Shown: one piece after another, positions 9,888-18,749 of the stretch
How positions within the stretch are numbered: position 1 is the stretch's first letter
Layout: every line of letters starts with the position of its first letter
Assembly: GCF_000378345.1 (NCBI RefSeq)
Contig: NZ_KB899548.1
Coordinates: forward strand, 186,001-250,000
DNA: 64,000 bases
Reading direction: 5' to 3'
DNA from: Hirschia maritima DSM 19733
GTDB lineage: Bacteria > Pseudomonadota > Alphaproteobacteria > Caulobacterales > Hyphomonadaceae
Position numbers and translations under genes: made by a program
The notes under the pieces: generated by a model
The model's database searches: none
Seen by the model: only the letters and a program-made list of their open reading frames with translations
What the model was told of the DNA's origin: nothing

Positions 9888-10577
9888 ATGTATTTTCGTC
9901 CTCTTCCTGTTATGACTGTATGCAGCCTGGTTGTGTTGGGCCTTTTGCTTTGGCTTGGCCAATGGCAGTGGCAGCGTTCAAGTTGGAAGGCCGACTTGAT
10001 CGAACAATATTACGAACGCGAAGCAGCTGGAGAGCTAAGTCTGAAAGCGCTCATATGCTCGGCGGAAAATGACACGCAACGTGCAAAAACATATCCATCC
10101 AATGCAGTTTCACCGGAATGGCTTAGAGTATTTGGACAATCGACAGATGGTCGTCCTGGTTGGCGCATTTTTACAGCAATAGAGCAGCCACCATGTATGT
10201 CGGGGGCTTTATTGGCAGAGACTGGATTTGAAGGCTATGATGGGAATGTTGAACTAATCAACACTCTAAGGTTGACGCAGATGAAAGAGAATAAGTCTGC
10301 TTTTTCAAATGAAAACTCGCCTGAAACAAATGAGTGGTATTGGTTTGATTTATCTCCAATGGAAGCTGCATTGTTTCCAACCGGTGACAATGAATTGAAC
10401 AAAGAAGTAATTCTTCTTGCAGGCAATGGTTTGCCCGCTGATCTAACACAAACACCGCCTTCAAAACATATTGGCTATTCTTTAACGTGGTATGGGATGG
10501 CAATTGCGCTATTTGTGTTGTACCTCGCTTTTCATATTCGTGCTGGGCGATTGCGCTTTAGCAAAAAGAACAACTAA
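9888..10577 (+). CDS. SURF1-family cytochrome oxidase assembly factor
   Basis: SURF1/Shy1 protein that helps insert heme a into CoxA. It shows the expected hairpin topology: an N-terminal membrane helix containing the conserved GQWQWQR, a periplasmic domain of about 170 residues and a C-terminal helix (YSLTWYGMAIALFVLYLAFH). The middle of the domain (about residues 125-165) is poorly conserved and Ser/Asn/Glu rich. The start is an ATG 54 bp after DUF983, so the gene remains in the cox operon. Confidence 0.9.
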   Translation: MYFRPLPVMTVCSLVVLGLLLWLGQWQWQRSSWKADLIEQYYEREAAGELSLKALICSAENDTQRAKTYPSNAVSPEWLRVFGQSTDGRPGWRIFTAIEQPPCMSGALLAETGFEGYDGNVELINTLRLTQMKENKSAFSNENSPETNEWYWFDLSPMEAALFPTGDNELNKEVILLAGNGLPADLTQTPPSKHIGYSLTWYGMAIALFVLYLAFHIRAGRLRFSKKNN

Positions 10578-10603
10578 TTGATGAATAAGGCGGATTGACC
10601 CCC

Positions 10604-11995
10604 ATGCGCTATATTTCAACTCGTGGCGGCGCTGAGCCGGTGGATTTTGTGACAGCTAGTCTTGCTGGTCTCGCGCCTGATGGTGGATTGTATACGCCTC
10701 AGGAGTTTCCAACGATTGATCGTCCAGCTCAGGATGAACCGTATCATGTGACGGCTGCACGTATCCTCAAGGCATTTGCTGGCGACACGATTGAATATGA
10801 TATCATTGAAGGGCTTGCTGCCAAAGCATATGGTGCATTTTCGCATCAATCAGTTGCACCGCTTACTCAGATTGGGCAGAGCAAATGGATGATGGAATTG
10901 CACCATGGTCCAACATTGGCATTTAAAGATGTTGCGATGCGTTTTATTGCACAGCTTTACGATTACGCTTTGGGCCTTCGTGGTGAACGCATGACGATTG
11001 TGTGCGCCACATCTGGTGACACAGGTGGAGCTGCAGCCGCAGCATTTGCAGGTGCTGAAAATGTGGATGTGATGATCTTGCATCCGCACAATCGTATTTC
11101 GCCAGTGCAGCGTGTTTTCATGTCGGCTACCGGTGCAAGCAATATCCATAATTTTGCGCTCGAAGGGGATTTCGATCAGTGTCAGGCGATAGTGAAAGAA
11201 CTGTTCGCTGATGAACAAACAAAGCGTCGATTAAACCTATCCGGTGTGAATTCCATCAACTGGACACGTATCGCTGCGCAGTCTGTTTATTTTGCAACAG
11301 CGCAAGCTCAATTGGGTGCAGATGCCAAAATTCGTTTTGTTGTGCCATCGGGTAATTTCGGTGATGCATTGGCGGGATATGTTGCTGCCCGTTCCGGATT
11401 GCTCAATGGATTTGAATGTCATGTGGCTGTGAATGCAAATGATGCAATGGCGCGTTTGCTGGCAGGTGAGAACCTTGAAAAAGGGAAGACCACACCCACA
11501 GCGAGTCCAGCGATGGATATTCAGGTACCGTCTAACTTTGAGCGTTTAGTGTTTGAAGCAGCTGGTCGTGATGGTGGCGTGATTAAAGCGGCTTATGACC
11601 AGTTGGCCAAAGAAGGCTCAGCACCTCTTCCAGAAAAAGCCATTGGGCCACTTGGATGTATGGGCTTTAAGGCGAGTTCGGTCACGGATGCAGAAACATT
11701 TGTGGAAATGCAAAAAACGCTTGAAGAAACAGGTTGGCAGGTATGTCCACATACTGCTGTTGGATTACACGCTGCACGTCACAATCCTTCGGAAGCTGAT
11801 ATTGTGGATGTTGTGTTATCAACGGCTCACGCAGCAAAATTCCCTGAGACGGTAAAAAAAGCGATCGGGCAGGATGCACCTTTGCCATTGCGTGCTCATG
11901 AGTTCACGTCTCGTCCAGAAGTTTTTGAGACGGGACCTATGGATATCAGCCATGTGAAAGAACGAATGGTTGCTCTCTCTCGGGTGACTGCTTGA
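10604..11995 (+). CDS. thrC: Threonine synthase
   Basis: PLP-dependent synthase converting O-phosphohomoserine to threonine. The PLP lysine is in the conserved GPTLAFKDVAMRF, and the phosphate-binding serine/threonine-rich loop is seen in ATSGDTGGAAAAAF. The N-terminal MRYISTRGG is the usual start of the longer (about 460 aa) bacterial form. I prefer the ATG at 10604 over a TTG nine bases upstream, which lacks family support. It follows SURF1 after 26 bp and its stop overlaps the next gene. Homoserine kinase (thrB) is at about 20.3-21.2 kb, so the threonine genes are split. Confidence 0.95.
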   Translation: MRYISTRGGAEPVDFVTASLAGLAPDGGLYTPQEFPTIDRPAQDEPYHVTAARILKAFAGDTIEYDIIEGLAAKAYGAFSHQSVAPLTQIGQSKWMMELHHGPTLAFKDVAMRFIAQLYDYALGLRGERMTIVCATSGDTGGAAAAAFAGAENVDVMILHPHNRISPVQRVFMSATGASNIHNFALEGDFDQCQAIVKELFADEQTKRRLNLSGVNSINWTRIAAQSVYFATAQAQLGADAKIRFVVPSGNFGDALAGYVAARSGLLNGFECHVAVNANDAMARLLAGENLEKGKTTPTASPAMDIQVPSNFERLVFEAAGRDGGVIKAAYDQLAKEGSAPLPEKAIGPLGCMGFKASSVTDAETFVEMQKTLEETGWQVCPHTAVGLHAARHNPSEADIVDVVLSTAHAAKFPETVKKAIGQDAPLPLRAHEFTSRPEVFETGPMDISHVKERMVALSRVTA

Positions 11996-13275
11996 ACAAA
12001 TCTTTAGCCCATTTAAACGATGACGATCGAGAGCTGTTGGTATTCCCAAATGGAGCGCGGCTCGTTCTTGATCCTATGCCACACGTTAGAACTGCAAGTG
12101 TTGGTGTGTGGATCAATGCTGGGGCAAGAGATGAAACAAAAAGCAATAATGGAATTGCGCACCTTTTAGAGCATATGGCTTTTAAAGGTGCTGGCGGCTT
12201 GGGAGCACTGGAACTCGTACAATCTGTTGAGGATCGAGGTGCGATACTAAATGCATCAACGAGTTATGAGCGCACGGGCTTTTATATCCGAAGTCTGGCT
12301 GATGACGCTGCAAATATGATCGGTATTGCTGCTGGCTTGGCCCTAGATCAGCATTTGCCTCAGGATGAGTTGGATCGAGAAAGAGGCGTTGTTCTTCAAG
12401 AAATCGGTGAGGCGGCGGACCAAGCAGAGGACCTTGTGTTTGAATTGGCGCAATCTGCTTCTTGGCCGAACCATGCTGTCGGGCGTTCAGTTCTGGGCAC
12501 TGAAGATACTCTAGCAGACATTGGCATTGCTCAGCTTAAACGGTTCGTTGAAGAACATTATGTGTCAAACCGCATTGTGATGTCTGTCGCGGGTGGGTTT
12601 GATCGTGAAGAGATTATTGCTCAAGCAGAAAAATGGTTGCTCCCTCTAAAGGTTGGTGAACAGCCAAATCGTGTTACTCCTAAATCAGGTCAGGGCGCGA
12701 TGGTAAGAGAACGCGACACTGAACAAGCGCATTTGGTGCTGTCGATGTCAGCACCAAATTCTTTAACCAATGATCGCTTTGCAGCTAGGTTGTTTGAAGA
12801 GATATTTGGTGGTGGAATGTCGTCGCGTTTGTATCAAGAGGTGCGTGAAAAACGCGGCCTCGCATACACGATAGATGCGGAATTTGATAGTTATCAGGAT
12901 ACGGGACGTTTCAATGTATATTGCGGATGCGATCCTGCAGATGCATCGGATGTTCAAAAAATTGTCAAAGATATGTGGTTTGAGTTTGCTGAAAAAGGAC
13001 CAACTCAAGCTGAAATGAAACGCGCTATTGCAGTTCAAAAAGCACAATTTGCGATGTCATCTGAAGGGCCTGCTGCCAGGGCAAGTTCAGGTGCATATGA
13101 ATTGTTCACTTTCAATCGATTGCTGAATTTGTCGGAAGTGTTGCAGCAGATCGATCAAGTTACACTCGAAGATGTGCAGGCTTGTGTTCAGTCTTCAGTT
13201 AATGATGCGCGCACTGCGAGTTGTGTCGGGCCAGCCGAAGCACTTGATGCAGCGTTTGAATTTTCCGGCGATTAA
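11992..13275 (+). CDS. M16-family zinc peptidase (mitochondrial processing peptidase-like)
   Basis: 427 aa, single-module M16B peptidase like PqqL/MPP-beta. The inverted zinc motif HxxEH is present as HLLEHMAFKG (about residues 49-58), with a downstream glutamate in ERGVVLQEIGEA. The C-terminal half carries the substrate-binding RLYQEVREKRGLAY block (R/Y motif), so it looks catalytically complete. The start is a TTG whose last bases overlap the thrC stop (TTGA). No better ATG exists before the conserved region, so coupling to thrC translation is likely. In alphaproteobacteria this gene commonly follows thrC. The substrate is unknown. Confidence 0.9.
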   Translation: MNKSLAHLNDDDRELLVFPNGARLVLDPMPHVRTASVGVWINAGARDETKSNNGIAHLLEHMAFKGAGGLGALELVQSVEDRGAILNASTSYERTGFYIRSLADDAANMIGIAAGLALDQHLPQDELDRERGVVLQEIGEAADQAEDLVFELAQSASWPNHAVGRSVLGTEDTLADIGIAQLKRFVEEHYVSNRIVMSVAGGFDREEIIAQAEKWLLPLKVGEQPNRVTPKSGQGAMVRERDTEQAHLVLSMSAPNSLTNDRFAARLFEEIFGGGMSSRLYQEVREKRGLAYTIDAEFDSYQDTGRFNVYCGCDPADASDVQKIVKDMWFEFAEKGPTQAEMKRAIAVQKAQFAMSSEGPAARASSGAYELFTFNRLLNLSEVLQQIDQVTLEDVQACVQSSVNDARTASCVGPAEALDAAFEFSGD

Positions 13276-13379
13276 CTTTGTAAATACATTAAGTAAATTT
13301 GTGTGGAATCAGTTCTTATCCTCTCTCGCTATTTTAAACATGGCAGTTTAGACTCCAATCTTGAATCAGGAGTAATTCG

Positions 13380-14480
13380 ATGACGCGTGTGGATGAGACA
13401 ACGGCTATTCGAGCAGCGAGAGCAGCTGTTTGGCATTGGTCGAAACTTGATGCGCGTCTGACAATTGAAGCAGAGCCAGCCAGTCCTCTCGAGCACATGG
13501 CGGGAGAGTGGACACTCGAAGAGTTTTTATCTCAATTAGATGGGCTGGCACGTTCGGGTGTTGAGAAAACGCTCAACGGTAAAAATACTGATGTTGCCAT
13601 TGATCAAAAAGTAACGCTTCGCAATGGTGATGCTGCGCGAATTATCGGATCAGTTATTGATAATGGTACGGCGAGAGGTTTGCTTTATGCGCGGAGCAAA
13701 TCAAGCCAACACAAAATCACCAATGTAGATGGTTTGGAACCGGTATATCAACCGATTTGGAACGCTAAGACATTTGAATTAGCCGGGTTTGAAGCGTTGG
13801 CGCGCTGGCGTACACCTACCGGAGAGCTGATTGGCCCAGAAGGGCTTTCTGAATTTGGATTGGCTGCAGATTGGACTCATGTTGCGCCAACTATGCTTGA
13901 TAAAGCGGCTAAAGCTCTTGCAAGGTTTCGAGCCAGCGTTGGTGATGTCTTCATGCAAGTGAATTTATCTGCTGCTGAAATTGCTCGAGCTGCGTTAGTG
14001 CAAGAAGTTGAAAGCATTATTCGAAGCTGTGGATTGCCACGAGATGTTTTGAGAATCGAATTGACTGAGCAAGCTGCACTTAGAGATGTTAACCGTGCTC
14101 TTGGTGCTTTTGCAGCTTTTCGTGCAGCAGGTGCAGGAATTGTTTTAGATGATTTTGGAGCAGGGCATTCTTCTCTAGCGTGGCTTGCAGATATTCCTGC
14201 TGATGGTTTGAAGTTGGATCAACGCTTGACGTCTATGATGACTAGACCAAGAGGGCGCATTATCATTAAATCGATAATCGAGTTGGCGCATGAATTAGAC
14301 ATGACGGTCACAGCCGAGGGTGTAGAAACGCAAATGCTCGCCAAACAAATGCAGGATGTTGGGTGTGACTATTTGCAAGGGTTCATTAGTGGAGAGCCAA
14401 TTTGTGAAGATGCAGTGTTAGAGTTTTTGCGCTCAAACCAGACACCTCTATCCTTGCAGCCCATGGATGTCAGCCTTTAA
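13380..14480 (+). CDS. EAL-domain cyclic di-GMP phosphodiesterase
   Basis: 366 aa. The N-terminal 110 residues resemble a divergent sensory (PAS-like) module, followed by an EAL domain (about 120-355). Catalytic landmarks are intact: EALARW, the Asn in VNLSAAE, ELTE, VLDDFGAGHSS, the Lys in GLKLDQ, and AEGVET. It therefore probably hydrolyses c-di-GMP to pGpG. There is no GGDEF domain and no membrane helix, so it is likely cytosolic. It starts at an ATG after CAGGAGTAA. The stop overlaps the convergent yqgE by 4 bp. Confidence 0.9.
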   Translation: MTRVDETTAIRAARAAVWHWSKLDARLTIEAEPASPLEHMAGEWTLEEFLSQLDGLARSGVEKTLNGKNTDVAIDQKVTLRNGDAARIIGSVIDNGTARGLLYARSKSSQHKITNVDGLEPVYQPIWNAKTFELAGFEALARWRTPTGELIGPEGLSEFGLAADWTHVAPTMLDKAAKALARFRASVGDVFMQVNLSAAEIARAALVQEVESIIRSCGLPRDVLRIELTEQAALRDVNRALGAFAAFRAAGAGIVLDDFGAGHSSLAWLADIPADGLKLDQRLTSMMTRPRGRIIIKSIIELAHELDMTVTAEGVETQMLAKQMQDVGCDYLQGFISGEPICEDAVLEFLRSNQTPLSLQPMDVSL

Positions 14481-15034
14481 GCTTGTCCACCTTGAGAGTG
14501 AAGATTTTCGGGAGAGACACCAATACTTGCGAGTGCACGATTCCATTTGGTATTATAGGATCTATCATAGACAAGTGCCTCGCTGGCATCGGCAACTAAC
14601 CAGACATTATCCATGATCTCTTCCTCTAGCTGACCTTCACTCCATCCAGCATACCCCAGCGCTAAAACTGCTTTTTCGGGAGGTGTATCTGAAGCTAGAG
14701 CTAGTAAAACATCCTCAGTTGCCGTTAAGCATACTCCGTCGGTAATTGGAGCGGTCGTGCCTTCGGCGTCATAATCATCAGAATGCAAGACAAAGCCACG
14801 TTCGGGACGGACTGGGCCACCTTGGAGCAAAGGAATTTGTCCTTTGGGAGGGCTATCCATTCCCAATTGCTCAAATAATTCATCACACCCAAGATCTGGC
14901 ATCGGACGATTAATGACGATCCCCATCGCATGCTCTTCATTGTGAGCACACAATAAAATGACCGCGCGCTCAAAGAGGGGGTCTTTGATCGTTGGTAATG
15001 CGATTAAAACTTTACCTTGCAGTGAACCGTCCAA
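14477..15034 (-). CDS. YqgE/AlgH family protein (UPF0301)
   Basis: 185 aa cytosolic protein of the YqgE/AlgH fold. Family blocks visible are GKVLIALPTIKDPLFERAV, MGIVINRPM, LLQGGPVRPERGFVLH and LGYAGWSEGQLEEEI. The molecular role is not settled; AlgH has been linked to alginate regulation in Pseudomonas. It is transcribed convergently to the EAL gene with a 4-bp overlap of the two 3' ends. Confidence 0.92.
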   Translation of the reverse strand: MDGSLQGKVLIALPTIKDPLFERAVILLCAHNEEHAMGIVINRPMPDLGCDELFEQLGMDSPPKGQIPLLQGGPVRPERGFVLHSDDYDAEGTTAPITDGVCLTATEDVLLALASDTPPEKAVLALGYAGWSEGQLEEEIMDNVWLVADASEALVYDRSYNTKWNRALASIGVSPENLHSQGGQA

Positions 15035-15110
15035 AACTGCTCTCCAATTCCGAGGAAATGCAAGGTCGCTCTAAATTAACCATTCCGCAAGAGAGGTTAG
15101 GATGAAAAGT

Positions 15111-15135
15111 TATAGAATTTTCGAGAATGACTATA
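15111..15135. promoter_or_regulatory. Dyad-symmetric site upstream of the peroxiredoxin gene
   Basis: TATAG (15111-15115) and CTATA (15131-15135) flank a near-palindromic core ATTTTCGAGAAT. The dyad lies 111 bp before the peroxiredoxin start and is a candidate redox-regulator operator. The outer arms echo the ATAG...CTAT ends of OxyR sites, but the spacing is 8 bp too long, so OxyR itself is not claimed. Confidence 0.35.
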
Positions 15136-15246
15136 GTTTGTCGTCTAAACGAGATTGCACGAGGCACAAGCTGCGGTAACATCCCTCAATGTTAAATTTG
15201 TGGTGATTCATGTTTGAAACTGAATCCTAAAACTAAGGGACAAAAA

Positions 15247-15729
15247 ATGGCACTCTCAAAAGGTGATGCATTACCGGATTTTGATTTCACAATTATGGGT
15301 GAGAATGGACCAGAGGCTTTATCAATTAAAGATCTGACAAAAGGTGCAACCGTCGCGCTTTTCTCAGTGCCGGGTGCTTTCACACCAACATGTTCAGTTA
15401 GCCACTTGCCTGGCTTCGTCGATAAAAAAGATGAGCTAAAAGCAAAAGGCGTAGACAAGATTGCCTGTGTATCAGTCAATGATGTGTTTGTGATGGATGC
15501 ATGGGGTAAAAGCGCGGGTGTTGGAAGTGACGTTATCATGCTTGCAGATGGAAACGCTGAATTTGCGGAATTGACAGGCACTCAGCTTGATGGTCGCGCT
15601 TTTGGAATGGGCCCACGTTCAAAACGTTATTCTATGTTGATTAAAGACGGCAAAGTTGTTGAATTAAATATAGAAGAGGGTGGTGAGTTTAAAGTTTCTT
15701 CTGCTGAATATATGCTTGCCCAGCTTTAA
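15247..15729 (+). CDS. Peroxiredoxin (Prx5/AhpE-like, thioredoxin-dependent)
   Basis: 160 aa Prx5-subfamily peroxidase that reduces H2O2 and organic peroxides. The peroxidatic cysteine is C49 in the motif PGAFTPTCS; the conserved arginine and YSMLIKDGKV region follow. The ATG at 15247 has AAGGGA at ideal spacing. A TTG 33 bases upstream would give an atypical tail. It is a single gene; a dyad symmetry at 15111-15135 may regulate it. Confidence 0.93.
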   Translation: MALSKGDALPDFDFTIMGENGPEALSIKDLTKGATVALFSVPGAFTPTCSVSHLPGFVDKKDELKAKGVDKIACVSVNDVFVMDAWGKSAGVGSDVIMLADGNAEFAELTGTQLDGRAFGMGPRSKRYSMLIKDGKVVELNIEEGGEFKVSSAEYMLAQL

Positions 15730-15839
15730 ACACAATTGAGTATAGAATTCTGACATAATTCGTTATTTCTTGAATTATATTGGATTTTTACTTCGCTGCA
15801 TGGTAAAATGAACAAACATTCATTATCGAAAGGGACGTT

Positions 15840-16814
15840 ATGGAAGGTTATTCTATAGTAGCTATAGTTGGGATCGTATTTGCAGTATTTGTTGTTATGA
15901 GTGCGGTTCAGGTCGTGCCTCAAGGACACATGTATACAGTTGAAAGATTTGGTCGATATACAACGACTTTATCACCGGGGCTTTCTTTCATCGTACCGTT
16001 TTTTGACCGCATTGGTCACAAAGTGAATATGATGGAAACTGTGCTTGATGTTCCTCAACAAGAAGTGATCACAAAAGATAACGCGATGGTTTCATGTGAT
16101 GCTGTTGTGTTTACACAAGTGGTTGATGCAGTGCCTGCTTCATATGAAGTGAATGATTTGCATCGTGCGATTACAAACTTGGCGCTGACCAATATCCGTA
16201 CCGTTGTTGGTTCTATGGATTTGGATGAAGTTTTATCCAACCGTGATGACATCAATGCGCGTCTATTGAGCGTGATTGATGCTGCAACAAACCCTTGGGG
16301 CGTGAAAGTGACACGTATCGAGATTGCGGATTTATCACCGCCAGCTGACATTACTGAAGCTATGGCGCGCCAGATGAAGGCAGAACGTATCAAGCGTGCT
16401 GAAATTCTTCAGGCGGAAGGTGATAAACAATCTGCAATTTTGCGAGCTGAAGGTGAAAAACAATCTGCAGTACTTCAAGCAGAGGGACGTAAAGAAGCAG
16501 CTTTCCGTGATGCAGAAGCGCGTGAACGTGAAGCCGAAGCGGAGGCTAAAGCTACAAAAGATGTATCTGAAGCTATTGCAGCTGGTGATGTTAACGCTGT
16601 GAATTACTTCCTTGGTCAAGAATACATTCAAGCATTTAAAGCGCTTGCGTCATCTGACCAACAGCGCACAGTGATTGTTCCTGCTGAGTTTGCAGGCATT
16701 GCAGGTGCGATTGAAGGAATTACATCTTTGACTGGCACCAAGCCGACAAAAGGCGATAAGGGTGGCTCTGGTGGCAATGGTGGATCAGGTTCATCATCGC
16801 CGTGGGAAGGATAA
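15840..16814 (+). CDS. qmcA: SPFH/stomatin-like membrane protein (QmcA/paraslipin type)
   Basis: 324 aa. An N-terminal membrane helix (about residues 5-25) and an SPFH/band-7 domain (VPQGHMYTVERFGRY onward) are followed by a coiled coil with repeated AEGEKQSAxLxAEG units (about residues 195-240). The glycine/serine-rich tail (GGSGGNGGSGSSS) is likely disordered. These proteins oligomerise in membrane microdomains and protect or present proteases. The NfeD partner is immediately downstream, the standard stomatin/NfeD gene pair. RBS GAAAGGGACG. Confidence 0.9.
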   Translation: MEGYSIVAIVGIVFAVFVVMSAVQVVPQGHMYTVERFGRYTTTLSPGLSFIVPFFDRIGHKVNMMETVLDVPQQEVITKDNAMVSCDAVVFTQVVDAVPASYEVNDLHRAITNLALTNIRTVVGSMDLDEVLSNRDDINARLLSVIDAATNPWGVKVTRIEIADLSPPADITEAMARQMKAERIKRAEILQAEGDKQSAILRAEGEKQSAVLQAEGRKEAAFRDAEAREREAEAEAKATKDVSEAIAAGDVNAVNYFLGQEYIQAFKALASSDQQRTVIVPAEFAGIAGAIEGITSLTGTKPTKGDKGGSGGNGGSGSSSPWEG

Positions 16815-16828
16815 TTCTCAAATGTCAC

Positions 16829-16853
16829 AAGGCGGACTTAATTTGTCCGCCTT
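16829..16853 (+). promoter_or_regulatory. Hairpin between qmcA and nfeD
   Basis: A perfect 9-bp stem AAGGCGGAC / GTCCGCCTT with loop TTAATTT follows the qmcA stop by 14 bp. The following TATCCTC is not a real U-tract, so partial attenuation or mRNA 3'-end protection is more likely than full termination. Confidence 0.5.
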
Positions 16854-16897
16854 TATCCTCAATAATTTTTAGCAATAGAGATGAAGGAGCCATTTAG

Positions 16898-17362
16898 ATG
16901 GATGTTTTGTTTAGTGAACTGACGGTCTGGCACTGGATTGCACTTGCTTTGGGCTTATTGGTTGTTGAAATTGCCGTAGGCACATTTGATCTTTTGTGGA
17001 CTGCAATAGCAGCTGGTATCACTGCTTTATTTGCATCAGTTGCACCGGAAAGCATGTCGAGTTGGGAATATGAAGTTGGTGTATTCGCAATTGCGGCGGT
17101 CGCTCTTGTGCTTGCTGGGCGCACTTTGTTTGGTGGTTTAAGAAATCCCAAATCAACCCACCCAAACCTGAATGATCGTTTCGCAAATATGGTTGGTCAA
17201 ACTGCGCTGGTAACGAGCGAATTTGTTGGCGGTTTTGGACGCGTTAAGATCAATGACTCAGAATGGCGCGCCCAGTTTGATGGGGGCACCGCTCCAACTG
17301 TTGGAGATAGCGTAGAAATCGTATCAGGTGAAGGTTCGACTGTAGTTGTCAAAACTGCGTAA
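16898..17362 (+). CDS. NfeD-family membrane protein
   Basis: 154 aa short NfeD (NfeD1b type, without the ClpP-like protease domain). Two or three N-terminal helices (to about residue 85) are followed by a soluble OB-fold domain with GQTALVTSEFVGGFGRVKIND and DSVEIVSGEGSTVVV. It works with the preceding SPFH protein in membrane quality control. An AAGGAG ribosome site precedes the ATG. Confidence 0.9.
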   Translation: MDVLFSELTVWHWIALALGLLVVEIAVGTFDLLWTAIAAGITALFASVAPESMSSWEYEVGVFAIAAVALVLAGRTLFGGLRNPKSTHPNLNDRFANMVGQTALVTSEFVGGFGRVKINDSEWRAQFDGGTAPTVGDSVEIVSGEGSTVVVKTA

Positions 17363-17388
17363 TCCCCGACTTAGATTAAAGACTGGAG

Positions 17389-17417
17389 AGCCCGAACAAA
17401 AATTGTTCGGGCTTTAT
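17389..17417 (+). terminator. Terminator of the qmcA-nfeD unit
   Basis: An 11-bp perfect stem AGCCCGAACAA / TTGTTCGGGCT with a 3-nt AAA loop is followed by TTTATTCG. It lies between nfeD and the convergent tautomerase gene. Confidence 0.8.
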
Positions 17418-17422
17418 TCGTT

Positions 17423-17632
17423 TTAGTCTGCCAGCGTCTTTCTATATTCAAGAGCAGGTAAACCGCCCATTCCCCAATTTTCCAACTTAATTTCATCAAT
17501 TACAACAACTGTAGTTCTTGGGTCCTTGTTTAAAACATCCGAAAGAAGATCTGTTGCACCTTGTATGAGTTTCGCTTTTTGCTCCGGTGTTACGTCACCT
17601 TCACGCGTGATTTTTATGTTCACATAAGGCAT
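17423..17632 (-). CDS. 4-oxalocrotonate tautomerase-family protein
   Basis: 69 aa. After removal of Met the protein begins with proline (MPYVNIKITRE), the catalytic Pro1 of the tautomerase superfamily. The family segment DPRTTVVVIDEI is present. The substrate cannot be named. It is last in an operon with an NTF2-like protein and a glutathione transferase; its ATG overlaps the upstream stop by one base (TAATG). The set suggests detoxification of electrophilic or aromatic compounds (inference). Confidence 0.88.
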   Translation of the reverse strand: MPYVNIKITREGDVTPEQKAKLIQGATDLLSDVLNKDPRTTVVVIDEIKLENWGMGGLPALEYRKTLAD

Positions 17633-18015
17633 TACGCAGCTTCTTTCTTTGAAATGTGGAAAATTTTAGAGATGATTTTCCACTCATTTTTAGTTCGGAT
17701 GATTGTTAGAAAGTCTACAAAATCGCGCTGCCCAATGCTGCAGCGAACTTCCGCAAATGCAGTGTTGTCTCCAGCAAATCGAATACTATCGATTACATCG
17801 CGACGCGCTTCGTTTCTATCCGAAGGAGATTCGCGTTTTTCAATGATTTGACGATATCCCTGCATATTTCGAATGAGACCAGGTTTCTCGTCTGCAGTCG
17901 CGTACAGGGCCGCGGGATGGAAAACACGATCAAATAATTCCAAATCACAGAAATAGAGCATGTCGAAATATGCGTTTAGAAGTTCTTCGATCTGAGAAAA
18001 GTTGGAAGACTTCAT
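17632..18015 (-). CDS. NTF2-like (SnoaL/lumazine-binding type) protein
   Basis: 127 aa single-domain cone-shaped NTF2-like protein. An N-terminal helix pair (IEELLNAYFDMLYFCDLE) is followed by the LFDRVFHPAALYA turn and C-terminal strands (DFLTIIRTKNEWKIISKIFH). It resembles the 'putative lumazine-binding' subgroup. The function could be a small-molecule isomerase or a binding protein; no catalytic residues are assigned. It is translationally coupled to GST (4-bp overlap) and to the tautomerase (1-bp overlap). Confidence 0.8.
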   Translation of the reverse strand: MKSSNFSQIEELLNAYFDMLYFCDLELFDRVFHPAALYATADEKPGLIRNMQGYRQIIEKRESPSDRNEARRDVIDSIRFAGDNTAFAEVRCSIGQRDFVDFLTIIRTKNEWKIISKIFHISKKEAA

Positions 18016-18638
18016 GCTGCATTGCCCTCAATTAGGCCTTCCTGTCGTAGTGATTCAACGACAGAAGGGCGGGAAAGAATGCGGTCTAGATAGTCTTTTA
18101 CATTCTGAAATTTGGCTAAGTCCAAATTTATGAAATTCGACCAATTGAGAATGACAGCGGTATATGCATCGGCAATGCTGAAGGTGTTTCCTGTTAAATA
18201 CTCTCGACCGTCTGCCAATTGGTTTTCAATGTGTTGTATTTTTTTGTATGCGTTTTGAATGGATTGAGCGCGCAGTTCACCGCTCATATCGGGCGTTCTG
18301 AAAAACGGACTATATGCCTTATGAAGTTCGGAACCCGCAAAGCTGAGGGCCTCCTGCAAACGTGCGCGTTCTATTGTGCCATTGAGTGGAACTAGCGATG
18401 AGGTTGGTTCTGCATCTGCAATGAATTGCAAGATGGCTGCGTTTTCAGTCAGATGCACGCCTTCTGAGATCTCCAACACGGGAACATAACCATTCGGGTT
18501 GATGAGTCTAAAATTCTTACCTGATTCAGTTTTACCTTCAGCGACATCAACCGCCTCTGCAGTAAATGGGATGTTCAATTCGTTTAGCACTATACGTGAG
18601 GCAAGTGAGCAGGCACCTGGTTTGAAATAGAGTTTCAT
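18012..18638 (-). CDS. Glutathione S-transferase, beta class-like
   Basis: 208 aa. It has an N-terminal thioredoxin fold (MKLYFKPGACSLASRI) with Cys10 in the position used by bacterial beta-class GSTs to bind glutathione. The cis-proline NPNGYVPVLEI and the SNAIL-like TENAAIL motif follow, then an all-helical C-terminal domain. It conjugates or reduces electrophiles with glutathione. It is first gene of the GST/NTF2/tautomerase operon, divergent from an HxlR regulator with a dyad operator candidate between them. Confidence 0.92.
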   Translation of the reverse strand: MKLYFKPGACSLASRIVLNELNIPFTAEAVDVAEGKTESGKNFRLINPNGYVPVLEISEGVHLTENAAILQFIADAEPTSSLVPLNGTIERARLQEALSFAGSELHKAYSPFFRTPDMSGELRAQSIQNAYKKIQHIENQLADGREYLTGNTFSIADAYTAVILNWSNFINLDLAKFQNVKDYLDRILSRPSVVESLRQEGLIEGNAA

Positions 18639-18698
18639 ATGTCATCTCCTGTGAAACGTTGACGACACTTATTTGATATCCATAGTTTCATTTGCCAA

Positions 18699-18749
18699 CT
18701 AGGTTTCTTCTGGTAACTTATGTTTTGTGGTTACCACCAAGTAACCTAG
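18699..18749. promoter_or_regulatory. Candidate HxlR operator between GST operon and regulator
   Basis: Inverted repeat GGTTAC-N6-GTAACC at 18729-18746 lies inside a wider pair CTAGGTT (18699-18705) / AACCTAG (18743-18749). A further GGTAACTTA occurs at 18712-18720 and GGTAACTGG at 18759-18767. The dense GTAAC half-sites in a 137-bp divergent promoter region fit binding by the dimeric winged-helix regulator encoded alongside. Confidence 0.55.
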
